The notes under the pieces: generated by a model | What the model was told of the DNA's origin: nothing | Databases searched by the model: none | The model's input: only the letters and a program-made list of their open reading frames with translations | Program-made: the position numbers and the translations under genes | Shown here: in pieces, positions 1 to 5,458 of the stretch | How positions within the stretch are numbered: the first letter of the stretch is position 1 | Layout of the letters: each line of letters begins with the position of its first letter | DNA from: Nanohaloarchaea archaeon PL-Br10_U2g5 | Lineage (GTDB): Archaea; Halobacteriota; Halobacteria; Halobacteriales; Haloferacaceae | NCBI GenBank assembly: GCA_001564205.1 | Contig: LKMY01000141.1 | Span: 1 to 5,458, forward strand | Length of the DNA stretch: 5,458 nucleotides | Direction of reading: 5' to 3'

Positions 1-180
1 TCGCCGGAAGTACCAGCGGACAACCCACTCGACGTCTCGGGGGCCGTACTCGCCGGCCCGGAACGCGGCCGGGAGCGATTCGATCGCTTCCTTCTCGACC
101 GGGTAAAACGGGGCCGATTCGCGGTACGTTTCGATGTGTTCGGGCACGCGCGCTCCGACCACTTCGATCGAGATGTCCAT
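1..180 (-). CDS. Hypothetical protein, 5' part only (runs off the left edge)
   Basis: The minus strand reads open for 60 codons from an ATG at 180-178 to the window edge, so the C-terminus is missing. The protein begins MDISIEVVGARVPEHIETY, continues with a segment rich in charged and aromatic residues (FYPVEKEAIESLPAAF), and ends at the edge with EWVVRWYFRR. Codons favour G or C in third positions, as in the neighbouring genes. There is no signal peptide or membrane segment in the visible part. A weak T-rich, TATA-like element (GTTTTGT) lies about 26 bases upstream of the ATG, which fits a leaderless haloarchaeal transcript. It is transcribed divergently from the formate dehydrogenase gene. 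I do not recognise the family, so no function is proposed. Coding status rests on the clean frame, codon use and start context. Confidence 0.7.
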   Translation of the reverse strand, partial: MDISIEVVGARVPEHIETYRESAPFYPVEKEAIESLPAAFRAGEYGPRDVEWVVRWYFRR

Positions 181-202
181 GCGTGGCGGACGCTCTCCGC
201 CG

Positions 203-209
203 ACAAAAC
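203..209 (-). promoter_or_regulatory. Possible TATA-like box for the left-edge gene
   Basis: The minus strand reads GTTTTGT centred about 26 bases upstream of the ATG at 180. That is the usual spacing of a haloarchaeal TATA box for a leaderless message. The match to a TATA consensus is poor, and it is picked out mainly by position and by being T-rich within GC-rich DNA. Confidence 0.3.
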
Positions 210-270
210 GGTTCGGCGCGGAGCGGGCTTCGGGACGGTTCGTGGGCACCGACACACTCATCCGGCAGGA

Positions 271-290
271 ACAATAGATCATGACATATG
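271..290 (+). promoter_or_regulatory. AT-rich candidate promoter of the formate dehydrogenase gene
   Basis: This is the only AT-rich stretch in the 132-base divergent region. Two TATA-like cores are possible: ACAATAG (271-277) and CATATG (285-290). The first would start transcription near 300, just ahead of the Shine-Dalgarno motif at 301. The second would give an almost leaderless message starting near the ATG at 313. The sequence alone does not decide between them. No clear operator palindrome was found here. Confidence 0.4.
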
Positions 291-300
291 AACACACACC

Positions 301-307
301 GAGGTGA
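301..307 (+). promoter_or_regulatory. Shine-Dalgarno motif fixing the formate dehydrogenase start
   Basis: GAGGTGA is fully complementary to the conserved archaeal 16S rRNA 3' end (core CACCUCC) and lies 5 bases before the ATG at 313. The in-frame GTG at 304 falls inside this motif, so that GTG is better read as part of the ribosome binding site than as the start codon. Confidence 0.6.
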
Positions 308-312
308 GCGCG

Positions 313-2466
313 ATGTCGACTGAGGGCAACGAGCCGGCGAAAACGATCTGCCCGTACTGCGGCGTCGGCTGTGGGATCCAAGTGAATCAAGGAGACGACC
401 CCGGTGACGTGAACTTCATGCCGTGGGGTGAGGCTCCGGTCAACGAGGGGCGTGTGTGTATTAAGGGCGGCGCGGCGACGCAGGTCGTCGACCACGAGGA
501 CCGGCTGACCGATCCCCTGATCAAGCAAGACGGCGAGTTCCGCGAGGCGACGTGGGAGGAGGCGTACGACCGGATCGTCTCGGAGATGGAACGGATCCGC
601 GAACAGCACGGCCCGGACGGGATGGGATTCTTCGGCTCCTCGAAGACGATGAACGAGGAGAACTACCTCCTCCAGAAGCTCGCGCGCCGATACGGTACGA
701 ATCAGATCGACAACTGCACGCGGATGTGTCACGCGTCCACCGTGTGGGCGCTCCGGACCAGCCTCGGACAGGGTGCGATGACAAACAGTATGGCAGACTT
801 AGAGGAGTCGGCAGACGTCCTCTGGATCCAGGGTGCGAACCCCGGCGAGCAGCACCCGATCGCCAACAGCCAGTACTTCCGACAGGCGGTGTTAGAGGGG
901 GCGACCGTCATCCAAGTCGACCCGCACGCCAACAAGACGACGCGGTCGTTCAAGATCGACGAGACGGAGCGACACCAACATCTCCAGTTGAATCCGGGAA
1001 CCGACATTCCGCTCCTCAATATCGTCCTCAAAACGATCCTCGAGGGTCACGAGGCCGATCCCGACGCCGGCTGGATCGACGAGGGGTTCATCGAGGAGCG
1101 GACGGAGGGGTTCGACCACCTCAAAGAGACGCTCGCGGAGTTCGATGAGGCGGCCGCCGCCGAGGAGTGTGGCGTCCCCTTAGAAGACATCGAACTCGCC
1201 GCCGAGAAGTACGCGATGGCGAACAACAGCGCCATCTTCACCGGCATGGGGATGAGCCAGCATACTTGCGGGGTCGACAACGTCCAAAACGAGATCAACC
1301 TCGCGCTCATCACGGGGAACCTCGGCAAACCCGGAACCGGTGTCAACCCGCTCCGCGGCCAGAACAACGTCCAAGGAACGTGTGACGTCGGCGCGATGCC
1401 GAACGTGCTCCCCGGCTACCAGCTCGTCGACGACGACGAGGCCCGACGGTCGGTCGAAGCGGAGTGGGGCTTCGAGATCCCCGACGAGCCGGGGCTCACG
1501 AACGTCGAGATCTCGCACTCGATCGGCGACACCGTCCACGGGCTGTACGTGATGGGTGAAAATCCCATCATGAGCGAGCCGGACGGCAACGAGACCGAGA
1601 AGCGATTCAAAGAAGACCTCGGGTTCCTCTGTGTACAGGACATCTTCATGACGGAGACCGCCAAGCTCGCCGACGTCGTCCTCCCGGCGACGACGTGGGC
1701 CGAGCGCGGCGGTACCGTCACCAACACCGACCGGCGCGTCCAGCTGATGCGAGGCGTCGACAAGGTCCATGAGAACACGAAACACGATCTCGACATCCTG
1801 ATGGAGGTCGGAACCCGCCTGTTCGGCGAGGACGGCTTCCGGTTCGACGACGCGGAGGCCGTCTTCGAGGAACTGCGCGACGTGTGTCCGATCTACCACG
1901 GGATGACCTATGACGCACTCGGCGAGGAAGGGCTCCAGTGGCCCTGCTACGAGGAGGGGGACGAGGGCGATCAGTTCCTCTACGAGGACTCTTTCGACAC
2001 CGAGAGCGGATTGGGCCGGATCGAGGGTGTCCGCCACCAGCCGCCCGCTGAGGTGCCCGACGAAGAGTACCCGCTGATCCTCACGACCGCCCGACTGGAG
2101 GAGCATTACAACACGGGGACGATGAGTCGCCGCTCACCGACCCTGTCGCGTCAACATCCGGAGAACTTCGTCGACGTCCATCCGAGCGACGCAGCGAAGT
2201 ACAGCATCGAGGACGGCGACGTTGTGACGCTCCACTCACGACGCGGCGAAATCGACGTGAAAGCGCAAGTGACCGAGGATATCAAGGAAGGCGTCGTCTG
2301 GACAACGCCGCATTTCGCGGCCGCCTCAGCGAACCGCCTCACGAACGACGTGCTTGACGAGCGCGCGAAGATTCCCGAGTACAAGGCGGCGGCCGCGGAG
2401 ATCGCGGTCACCGTCTCTGACGGCGGTGAGGCGAACGGTGACGACCCCGAGCCAGCGGACGACTGA
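313..2466 (+). CDS. fdhA: Formate dehydrogenase catalytic (alpha) subunit, Mo/W-bis-MGD, cysteine type
   Basis: Predicted to oxidise formate to CO2, passing two electrons through one [4Fe-4S] cluster; no export signal is present, so it is probably cytoplasmic. The 717 residues match the length of E. coli FdhF, and resemblance runs end to end. Numbering from the ATG at 313, the cluster cysteines are C13, C16 and C20 (CPYCGVGC) and C49 (GRVCIKGG), followed by K51. The metal ligand is C139 with catalytic H140 (RMCHAST), equivalent to Sec140-His141 of FdhF, so this is a non-selenium enzyme. R348 in NPLRGQNNVQG matches FdhF Arg333. The molybdopterin dinucleotide-binding C-terminal domain runs from about 586 (YPLILTT) to 705, followed by a short acidic tail typical of halophiles. 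A GTG at 304 would add three residues, but the Shine-Dalgarno motif favours 313. No beta or gamma subunit or fdhD lies in the window. Related bis-MGD oxidoreductases are possible, but the active-site motifs favour formate. Confidence 0.93.
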   Translation: MSTEGNEPAKTICPYCGVGCGIQVNQGDDPGDVNFMPWGEAPVNEGRVCIKGGAATQVVDHEDRLTDPLIKQDGEFREATWEEAYDRIVSEMERIREQHGPDGMGFFGSSKTMNEENYLLQKLARRYGTNQIDNCTRMCHASTVWALRTSLGQGAMTNSMADLEESADVLWIQGANPGEQHPIANSQYFRQAVLEGATVIQVDPHANKTTRSFKIDETERHQHLQLNPGTDIPLLNIVLKTILEGHEADPDAGWIDEGFIEERTEGFDHLKETLAEFDEAAAAEECGVPLEDIELAAEKYAMANNSAIFTGMGMSQHTCGVDNVQNEINLALITGNLGKPGTGVNPLRGQNNVQGTCDVGAMPNVLPGYQLVDDDEARRSVEAEWGFEIPDEPGLTNVEISHSIGDTVHGLYVMGENPIMSEPDGNETEKRFKEDLGFLCVQDIFMTETAKLADVVLPATTWAERGGTVTNTDRRVQLMRGVDKVHENTKHDLDILMEVGTRLFGEDGFRFDDAEAVFEELRDVCPIYHGMTYDALGEEGLQWPCYEEGDEGDQFLYEDSFDTESGLGRIEGVRHQPPAEVPDEEYPLILTTARLEEHYNTGTMSRRSPTLSRQHPENFVDVHPSDAAKYSIEDGDVVTLHSRRGEIDVKAQVTEDIKEGVVWTTPHFAAASANRLTNDVLDERAKIPEYKAAAAEIAVTVSDGGEANGDDPEPADD

Positions 2467-2468
2467 GG

Positions 2469-2741
2469 GGCCGAGCCGATATCGAACGGGTCACTGAGTG
2501 GGGATTCGGGGATCTTCCGGTCTGTCTCTCGAAGACCCCGTGCTCTCTCGCTGACGACGCTTCGCTGACGGGCGTTCCAGAGGGATGGACGCTCACCGTC
2601 CGCGAGGTGAGTCCCTCCGCCGGTGCCGGCTTCGCCGTGGTCAAGACCGCGGACGTGATGACGATGCCGGGACTACCCGCGGAGCCGGCCGCAGAGGGGA
2701 TTGACATCGATGCCGACGGCGACATCGTAGGGCTGTTTTGA
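2469..2741 (+). pseudogene. fhs: 3' remnant of formate-tetrahydrofolate ligase
   Basis: An open frame of about 90 codons, +2 relative to the upstream gene, ends at TGA 2739-2741 and aligns without gaps to the extreme C-terminus of formate-tetrahydrofolate ligase as I know the family. The remnant reads ADIERVTEWGFGDLP, then PVCLSKTPCSLADD, then PEGWTLTVREVSPSAGAGF, then DVMTMPGLPAEPAAE, then IDIDADGDIVGLF. The intact enzyme is about 560 residues and makes 10-formyl-THF from formate, THF and ATP. Here its N-terminal five sixths, including the ATP-binding region, is absent. No ATG, GTG or TTG occurs in frame before codon 2607, and stops at 2418, 2427 and 2439 block the frame upstream. Family-typical KTQYSLSDD reads KTPCSLADD and LTGD reads KTAD, which suggests relaxed selection. 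There is no internal stop, so the truncation may be fairly recent. It fills the 312-base gap between fdhA and moaC. Confidence 0.82.
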
Positions 2742-2778
2742 GGGCTCTCTCGGCTATCGCTGTCGGCTACGGATCGGC

Positions 2779-3312
2779 TCAGTTGTCGTCCGTCCCGACG
2801 GCCTGCTTCTCCTTGGAGACGACCTCGACGTTCGTGATACCCGTCTCTGGATACCCTCCGTCTGCGTTCTTCTCTGCGGCTTTTACCATGTCCCAGACGA
2901 CGTTGAGACCGGTGGTGACACCTTCTAATGCCTCCATCTCGCAGCCGGTCTTTCCCGTCGTCTCGACGGCAACGGTGAGGCCGATCCGATCACTGTGGAC
3001 GACGAACTCGGTGTCGACGTTCGTGACCGGGATCTGGTGGCACATCGGAATCGTCTCCCACGTGTGTTTGACGGCCTGTATCGCGCCGATCCGTGCGGTG
3101 GCCAGCACGTCGCCCTTCTCGACTTCGTCCGCTTTGACGGCTGCAATCGTTGAGGACGTCAGTCGGATCTCCCCGCGGGCGACCGCGCGACGGTTCGCGT
3201 CAGGTTTCGGCCCAACGTCGACCATCTGTACGTCACCCGATTCGTTCGTGTGCGTCAGTCCGTCGGTAGCCGTTCCGTCGGTCGCCTCCGCGTCTGCGGC
3301 GTCTTCATTCAT
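2779..3312 (-). CDS. moaC: Cyclic pyranopterin monophosphate synthase MoaC
   Basis: MoaC converts the MoaA product, 3',8-cyclo-7,8-dihydro-GTP, to cyclic pyranopterin monophosphate, the first stable intermediate of molybdenum cofactor synthesis, in the cytoplasm. The 177-residue protein has an acidic N-terminal extension of about 18 residues and then the family core: LTHTNESGDVQMVDVG (19-34), KGDVLATARIGAIQAVKHTW (66-85), IPMCHQIP (88-95), TGKTGCEMEAL (119-129) and WDMVKAAEK (140-148). By comparison with E. coli MoaC, K66, H92, D141 and K144 are the catalytic-site equivalents. The start overlaps the end of nnr by 8 bases, so translational coupling is likely. A GTG three bases further upstream (3315-3313) is an alternative start; the ATG was preferred, but the ribosome-binding-site spacing suits both. 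The gene converges on the fdhA/fhs-remnant strand, and its product is needed for the cofactor of the neighbouring formate dehydrogenase. Confidence 0.95.
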   Translation of the reverse strand: MNEDAADAEATDGTATDGLTHTNESGDVQMVDVGPKPDANRRAVARGEIRLTSSTIAAVKADEVEKGDVLATARIGAIQAVKHTWETIPMCHQIPVTNVDTEFVVHSDRIGLTVAVETTGKTGCEMEALEGVTTGLNVVWDMVKAAEKNADGGYPETGITNVEVVSKEKQAVGTDDN

Positions 3313-4756
3313 CACGCATGGCCTCCGGAATCCGATCGATTAAGTCCGTCGCCACGAGGCCGTACCCTCGCTCTTCCGCAACGAGATCACCGGCGACACC
3401 GTTGATATACGCCCCGACTGCGGCCGCTTGGAACGGCTCGCCCATCGCTGCGAGCGCGCCGACGATCCCCGCGAGCACGTCTCCGGTTCCACCGACGGTC
3501 ATCCCCGGATTTCCCGTCCGGTTCAGCCGCGTCTGCTCGTCGTCGGCGATCACGTCGTACGCACCCTTCACGAGCATCGTGTGACCCGTCTCTGCAGCGA
3601 ACGCCCGGACGAGGGCTCCCCGCGTTTCCGGATCGGTGTCGGTCTCGCCACCCATCTCGACTAACTCACCCTGGTGTGGCGTACAGATCAGGTCGGCGTC
3701 GGTGTCGACTTCGGGGACGACCCGTAGCGCGTCGGCGTCCACGACGGCCCGCCCGTCGTACTCGATCAGGAAATCGCGTACGAATTCGGCCGTGCCGTCC
3801 CCCCGACCGAGGCCGGGCCCGAGCACGACGACGTCGTTATCGGCGGCCAACGAGAGCACTCGATCGACGTGATTCGGTCCGAACCGGTCGCCCGGTAGCT
3901 CACGGACGATCAGGTCGGCAGCGAATCCCTGAACCTCCCGAGCGATCGTCTCCGGACAGGCGATGCGAACGAGATCCGCGCCAGTGCGGAGGGCGGCTCG
4001 GGCCGAAAGCGATGGGGCGCCCGTGTACGGGCCGCCGCCGACAACCAACACCTCGCCGTTCTCCCCCTTATGAGACATCGGATCGCGATCGATCCCCAGC
4101 AGGTCGCCAGGGCCGGTGAATCGCTCCGCCGCCGTTGGGATTCCGATGTCCGCGACCGTCACCGCGGCGTCGAGCGGAGAAAGCCCGGGCTTCTCGTCGT
4201 GAAACGTGACCACGCGGTCGGCAGCGACGGCAACGCTTCCCGGGCCGCCCGTCGGGTCACCGGTGTCGGCGTCGACTCCGGAGGGCGCATCGACCGAGAC
4301 GACCGTGGCGCCGGTGTCGCCTGTGTCGTTGATCGCGTGTGCCGCCGTGTGCTCAGGCTCGCGGAGCGCGCCGGACGCGCCCGATCCGAGCATCGCGTCG
4401 ACCACGACGTCGGGATCGCCGAGCGCGAGGTCAGCCGAGTCCCCGACGGTCTCGGTCGCGACCTCGGCCGCCTCCAGCGCCTCCCAGTTCTCCCGAGCAA
4501 TCTCCGTCCGGATCGACTCGGGTCGGCCGAGCAGGTGAACCGTCGTGTCGTACGCGGAGAGAAAGCGCGCCGCGACCAAGGCGTCGCCGCCGTTGTTCCC
4601 TCGCCCGCAGACGAGCGCGACGATCGAGCCGGGATCCGCCACACTCCGAACCTCACGGGCGACGGCGTTCCCGGACGACTCCATCAGCTGTTTGCGCGGG
4701 ACCCCGAGCGCGGCCGCGTTGGCGTCGACAGCCGCCATCCGCTCAGTCGTGATCAT
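3305..4756 (-). CDS. nnr: Bifunctional NAD(P)H-hydrate epimerase / ADP-dependent dehydratase
   Basis: Nnr repairs hydrated NAD(P)H. The N-terminal epimerase interconverts the R and S forms, and the C-terminal dehydratase restores NAD(P)H using ADP. The 483-residue protein has both domains in the usual fused order. The YjeF_N part (about 1-215) shows MESSGNAVA (25-33), CGRGNNGGDALVAARFL (50-66), VVDAMLGSGASG (118-129), SVDAPSGVDADTG (154-166) and TFHDEKPGL (184-192). The kinase-like YjeF_C part (about 225-480) shows SHKGENGEVLVVGGG (228-242), GPGLG (313-317), VVDADAL (338-344), TPHQGEL (359-365) and GNPGMTVGGTGDVLAGI (415-431), with D426 the expected catalytic Asp. The ring motif reads GGDA where many bacterial homologues have GGDG. 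The frame stays open upstream to an ATG at 4843, but that extension is basic and low in complexity and contains the TATA box, so the start at 4756 was chosen. It is the first gene of the operon with moaC. Confidence 0.94.
   Translation of the reverse strand: MITTERMAAVDANAAALGVPRKQLMESSGNAVAREVRSVADPGSIVALVCGRGNNGGDALVAARFLSAYDTTVHLLGRPESIRTEIARENWEALEAAEVATETVGDSADLALGDPDVVVDAMLGSGASGALREPEHTAAHAINDTGDTGATVVSVDAPSGVDADTGDPTGGPGSVAVAADRVVTFHDEKPGLSPLDAAVTVADIGIPTAAERFTGPGDLLGIDRDPMSHKGENGEVLVVGGGPYTGAPSLSARAALRTGADLVRIACPETIAREVQGFAADLIVRELPGDRFGPNHVDRVLSLAADNDVVVLGPGLGRGDGTAEFVRDFLIEYDGRAVVDADALRVVPEVDTDADLICTPHQGELVEMGGETDTDPETRGALVRAFAAETGHTMLVKGAYDVIADDEQTRLNRTGNPGMTVGGTGDVLAGIVGALAAMGEPFQAAAVGAYINGVAGDLVAEERGYGLVATDLIDRIPEAMRDE
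3322..3326 (-). promoter_or_regulatory. Shine-Dalgarno motif of moaC inside the nnr 3' end
   Basis: The minus strand reads GGAGG, 9 bases before the moaC ATG at 3312 and 6 bases before the alternative GTG at 3315. It lies within the last codons of nnr. This is consistent with an internal gene of a polycistronic message translated by Shine-Dalgarno initiation, unlike the leaderless first gene. Confidence 0.5.
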
Positions 4757-4757
4757 A

Positions 4758-4776
4758 CGCCGGGGTTCGCCCGGCG
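4758..4776. repeat. Perfect 7-bp inverted repeat between TATA box and nnr start
   Basis: CGCCGGG (4758-4764) and CCCGGCG (4770-4776) are exact reverse complements separated by 5 bases. The element covers -2 to -20 of nnr, between the TATA box and the expected transcription start. It could be an operator, where a bound protein would block initiation. Short GC palindromes are frequent by chance in such DNA, so function is uncertain. Confidence 0.4.
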
Positions 4777-4780
4777 GCGA

Positions 4781-4786
4781 ATTAAG
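4781..4786 (-). promoter_or_regulatory. TATA box of the nnr-moaC operon
   Basis: The minus strand reads CTTAAT at -30 to -25 relative to the nnr ATG at 4756, surrounded by strongly GC-rich DNA. This is the canonical position for a haloarchaeal leaderless transcript beginning at or next to the start codon. No Shine-Dalgarno motif precedes that ATG, which agrees with leaderless initiation. Confidence 0.65.
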
Positions 4787-4845
4787 CGTGCGGGAGGATC
4801 GACTCGCCGGCCGCCGTTTCGAGACCAGCGGTAAGACGCTCACTC

Positions 4846-4857
4846 TTCAGTACTGAA
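4846..4857. repeat. 12-bp perfect palindrome TTCAGTACTGAA
   Basis: A spacer-free perfect palindrome lies in the divergent intergenic region, about 90 bases upstream of the nnr start and about 137 bases upstream of the hydrolase start. Its symmetry suits a homodimeric DNA-binding regulator. No known haloarchaeal operator consensus is recognised in it. Confidence 0.4.
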
Positions 4858-4867
4858 TCCGACCCCA

Positions 4868-4945
4868 TCAATTTTGTATCGCAATATATGGTATATCCGT
4901 TTGGCCTCAGACATCGGCTATTGCTAACAATTCACATATCTAGCT
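4868..4945. promoter_or_regulatory. AT-rich island in the nnr/hydrolase divergent region
   Basis: This is the most AT-rich stretch of an otherwise GC-rich window. It includes ATATA-TGG-TATAT (4884-4896), a 5-bp inverted repeat with a 3-base spacer, and further AT tracts (TTTTGTAT near 4873, CACATATC near 4933). It holds no credible gene; the ATG at 4888 opens only a frame overlapping the hydrolase. It may contain a TATA box for an upstream transcript start of the hydrolase, or regulator sites. No single element can be assigned. Confidence 0.35.
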
Positions 4946-4993
4946 CCCGCCGACTCCGGAACGATTACGGAACACCCCCGCACAGACTTATCC

Positions 4994-5458
4994 ATGACCG
5001 ACTCCGACTGGGGCGACTGGCTGCCGCGTGCTGTCGCGGACGCCGACCCCGACACGGTGGCGCTGTGGTATCTGGGCTGTAACGGCTTCGCGATCAAGGG
5101 GAGTGACGGGACCGTCCTTTGGATCGATCCGTACGTCGGGACCGGCGATCCGCCGCGAACCGTTCGGATGATCCCGATCCCCTTCGACCCCGCAGACGTC
5201 GACGTTGCGGACGCGGTACTGGCGACCCACGAGCATACGGATCACGTCCACGGGCCCTCACAGGCCCCAATTCTCGCGAACACCGATGCCGACTTCGTCG
5301 CGCCGGACGACTCGCTCGCGGTCGCTCGCGAAGAAGAGTGTTGGACGGAGGAGTGGGACGTCAGCGAGGAGGCGTTCCTCGAAGTCGCCGAAGGCGACGA
5401 ACTTCGGATCGGTGAGTTCACAATTCACGTCGTCGAAACGCATGACTCGGACGCGACA
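4994..5458 (+). CDS. UlaG-like metallo-beta-lactamase-fold hydrolase, 5' part (runs off the right edge)
   Basis: The frame is open for 155 codons from the ATG at 4994 to the window end, so the C-terminal half is missing. The N-terminus tracks E. coli UlaG (L-ascorbate-6-phosphate lactonase): WGDWL (6-10), ALWYLGCNGFAIK against AMWWLGCTGIWLK, DPYVGTGDP against DFWCGTGK, then ADAVLATHEHTDH (72-84). The last carries the metal-binding HxHxDH motif: H79, H81, D83 and H84. No signal peptide is visible, so it is probably a cytoplasmic, metal-dependent hydrolase. The ATG at 4994 is favoured because the conserved WGxW segment follows at once and the next in-frame Met is near residue 59. No Shine-Dalgarno motif precedes it and the TATA candidate (ATTACG, near -27) is weak. 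The family is sure, but the substrate is not; no ascorbate transport or catabolic gene lies nearby in the window. Confidence 0.88.
   Translation, partial: MTDSDWGDWLPRAVADADPDTVALWYLGCNGFAIKGSDGTVLWIDPYVGTGDPPRTVRMIPIPFDPADVDVADAVLATHEHTDHVHGPSQAPILANTDADFVAPDDSLAVAREEECWTEEWDVSEEAFLEVAEGDELRIGEFTIHVVETHDSDAT

Noticed and set aside
727..729. Possible selenocysteine at the formate dehydrogenase active site
   Set aside because: The codon is TGT (Cys), not TGA, so no selenocysteine insertion is needed.
1180..2106. 308-codon open frame on the minus strand inside the formate dehydrogenase gene
   Set aside because: It is antisense to a gene with full family resemblance and matches no family I know. 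Long antisense frames are common in GC-rich haloarchaeal DNA because of third-position bias.
2548..2570. Two direct copies of TCGCTGACG within the ligase remnant
   Set aside because: The remnant aligns to the ligase C-terminus without an indel here, so this is not a duplication scar. It is explained by the coding sequence.
2467..2778. Transcription terminator between the convergent genes
   Set aside because: Only a short T4 run (2736-2739) at the end of the remnant. No T-rich tract or stable hairpin clear enough to call on either strand.
2750..2779. Three copies of TCGGCT(A) just downstream of moaC
   Set aside because: Very short and irregularly spaced; no hairpin or T-tract supports a terminator, and no array structure is present.
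2738..3343. 201-codon plus-strand open frame opposite moaC
   Set aside because: Low-complexity Ser/Ala/Thr-rich shadow of the MoaC coding strand. MoaC motifs on the other strand are unambiguous.
4070..4834. 254-codon plus-strand open frame opposite nnr
   Set aside because: Arg-rich composition unlike haloarchaeal proteins, antisense to a clear two-domain enzyme, and no recognisable motif.
4888..5082. 64-codon plus-strand frame starting in the AT-rich island
   Set aside because: Basic, Arg-rich product, overlaps the UlaG-like gene in another frame, and has no ribosome binding site.

Overview
The window looks like chromosomal DNA of a halophilic archaeon (class Halobacteria). The DNA is GC-rich, the proteins are rich in Asp and Glu, one transcript appears leaderless with a TATA-like box about 27 bases before its ATG, and the gene families match. 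The genus cannot be fixed from the sequence alone.

Layout: (1) the 5' end of an unrecognised gene on the minus strand (1-180). (2) A 132-base divergent promoter region holding a Shine-Dalgarno motif. (3) A 717-aa cysteine-type formate dehydrogenase catalytic subunit, closest to E. coli FdhF (313-2466, plus). (4) A start-less 3' remnant of a formate-tetrahydrofolate ligase gene (about 2469-2741, plus), beginning almost directly after the fdh stop codon. (5) On the minus strand and convergent with these, an overlapping two-gene operon: nnr (4756-3305), a fused NAD(P)HX epimerase/dehydratase, then moaC (3312-2779), an enzyme of molybdenum cofactor synthesis. (6) A 237-base divergent intergenic region with an AT-rich island and short palindromes. 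(7) The 5' part of a UlaG-like metallo-beta-lactamase-fold hydrolase (4994 to beyond the window end).

Formate dehydrogenase needs a bis-MGD molybdenum or tungsten cofactor, and MoaC acts early in making the shared pterin. MoaC is translated from the same message as Nnr, which repairs damaged NAD(P)H. The region therefore reads as a redox and cofactor neighbourhood. The ligase remnant suggests the locus once also carried the enzyme that feeds formate into the one-carbon folate pool, and that a deletion removed about five sixths of it. I found no CRISPR array, insertion sequence, tRNA or rRNA, and no convincing new multi-gene system. The least ordinary item is the ligase remnant.
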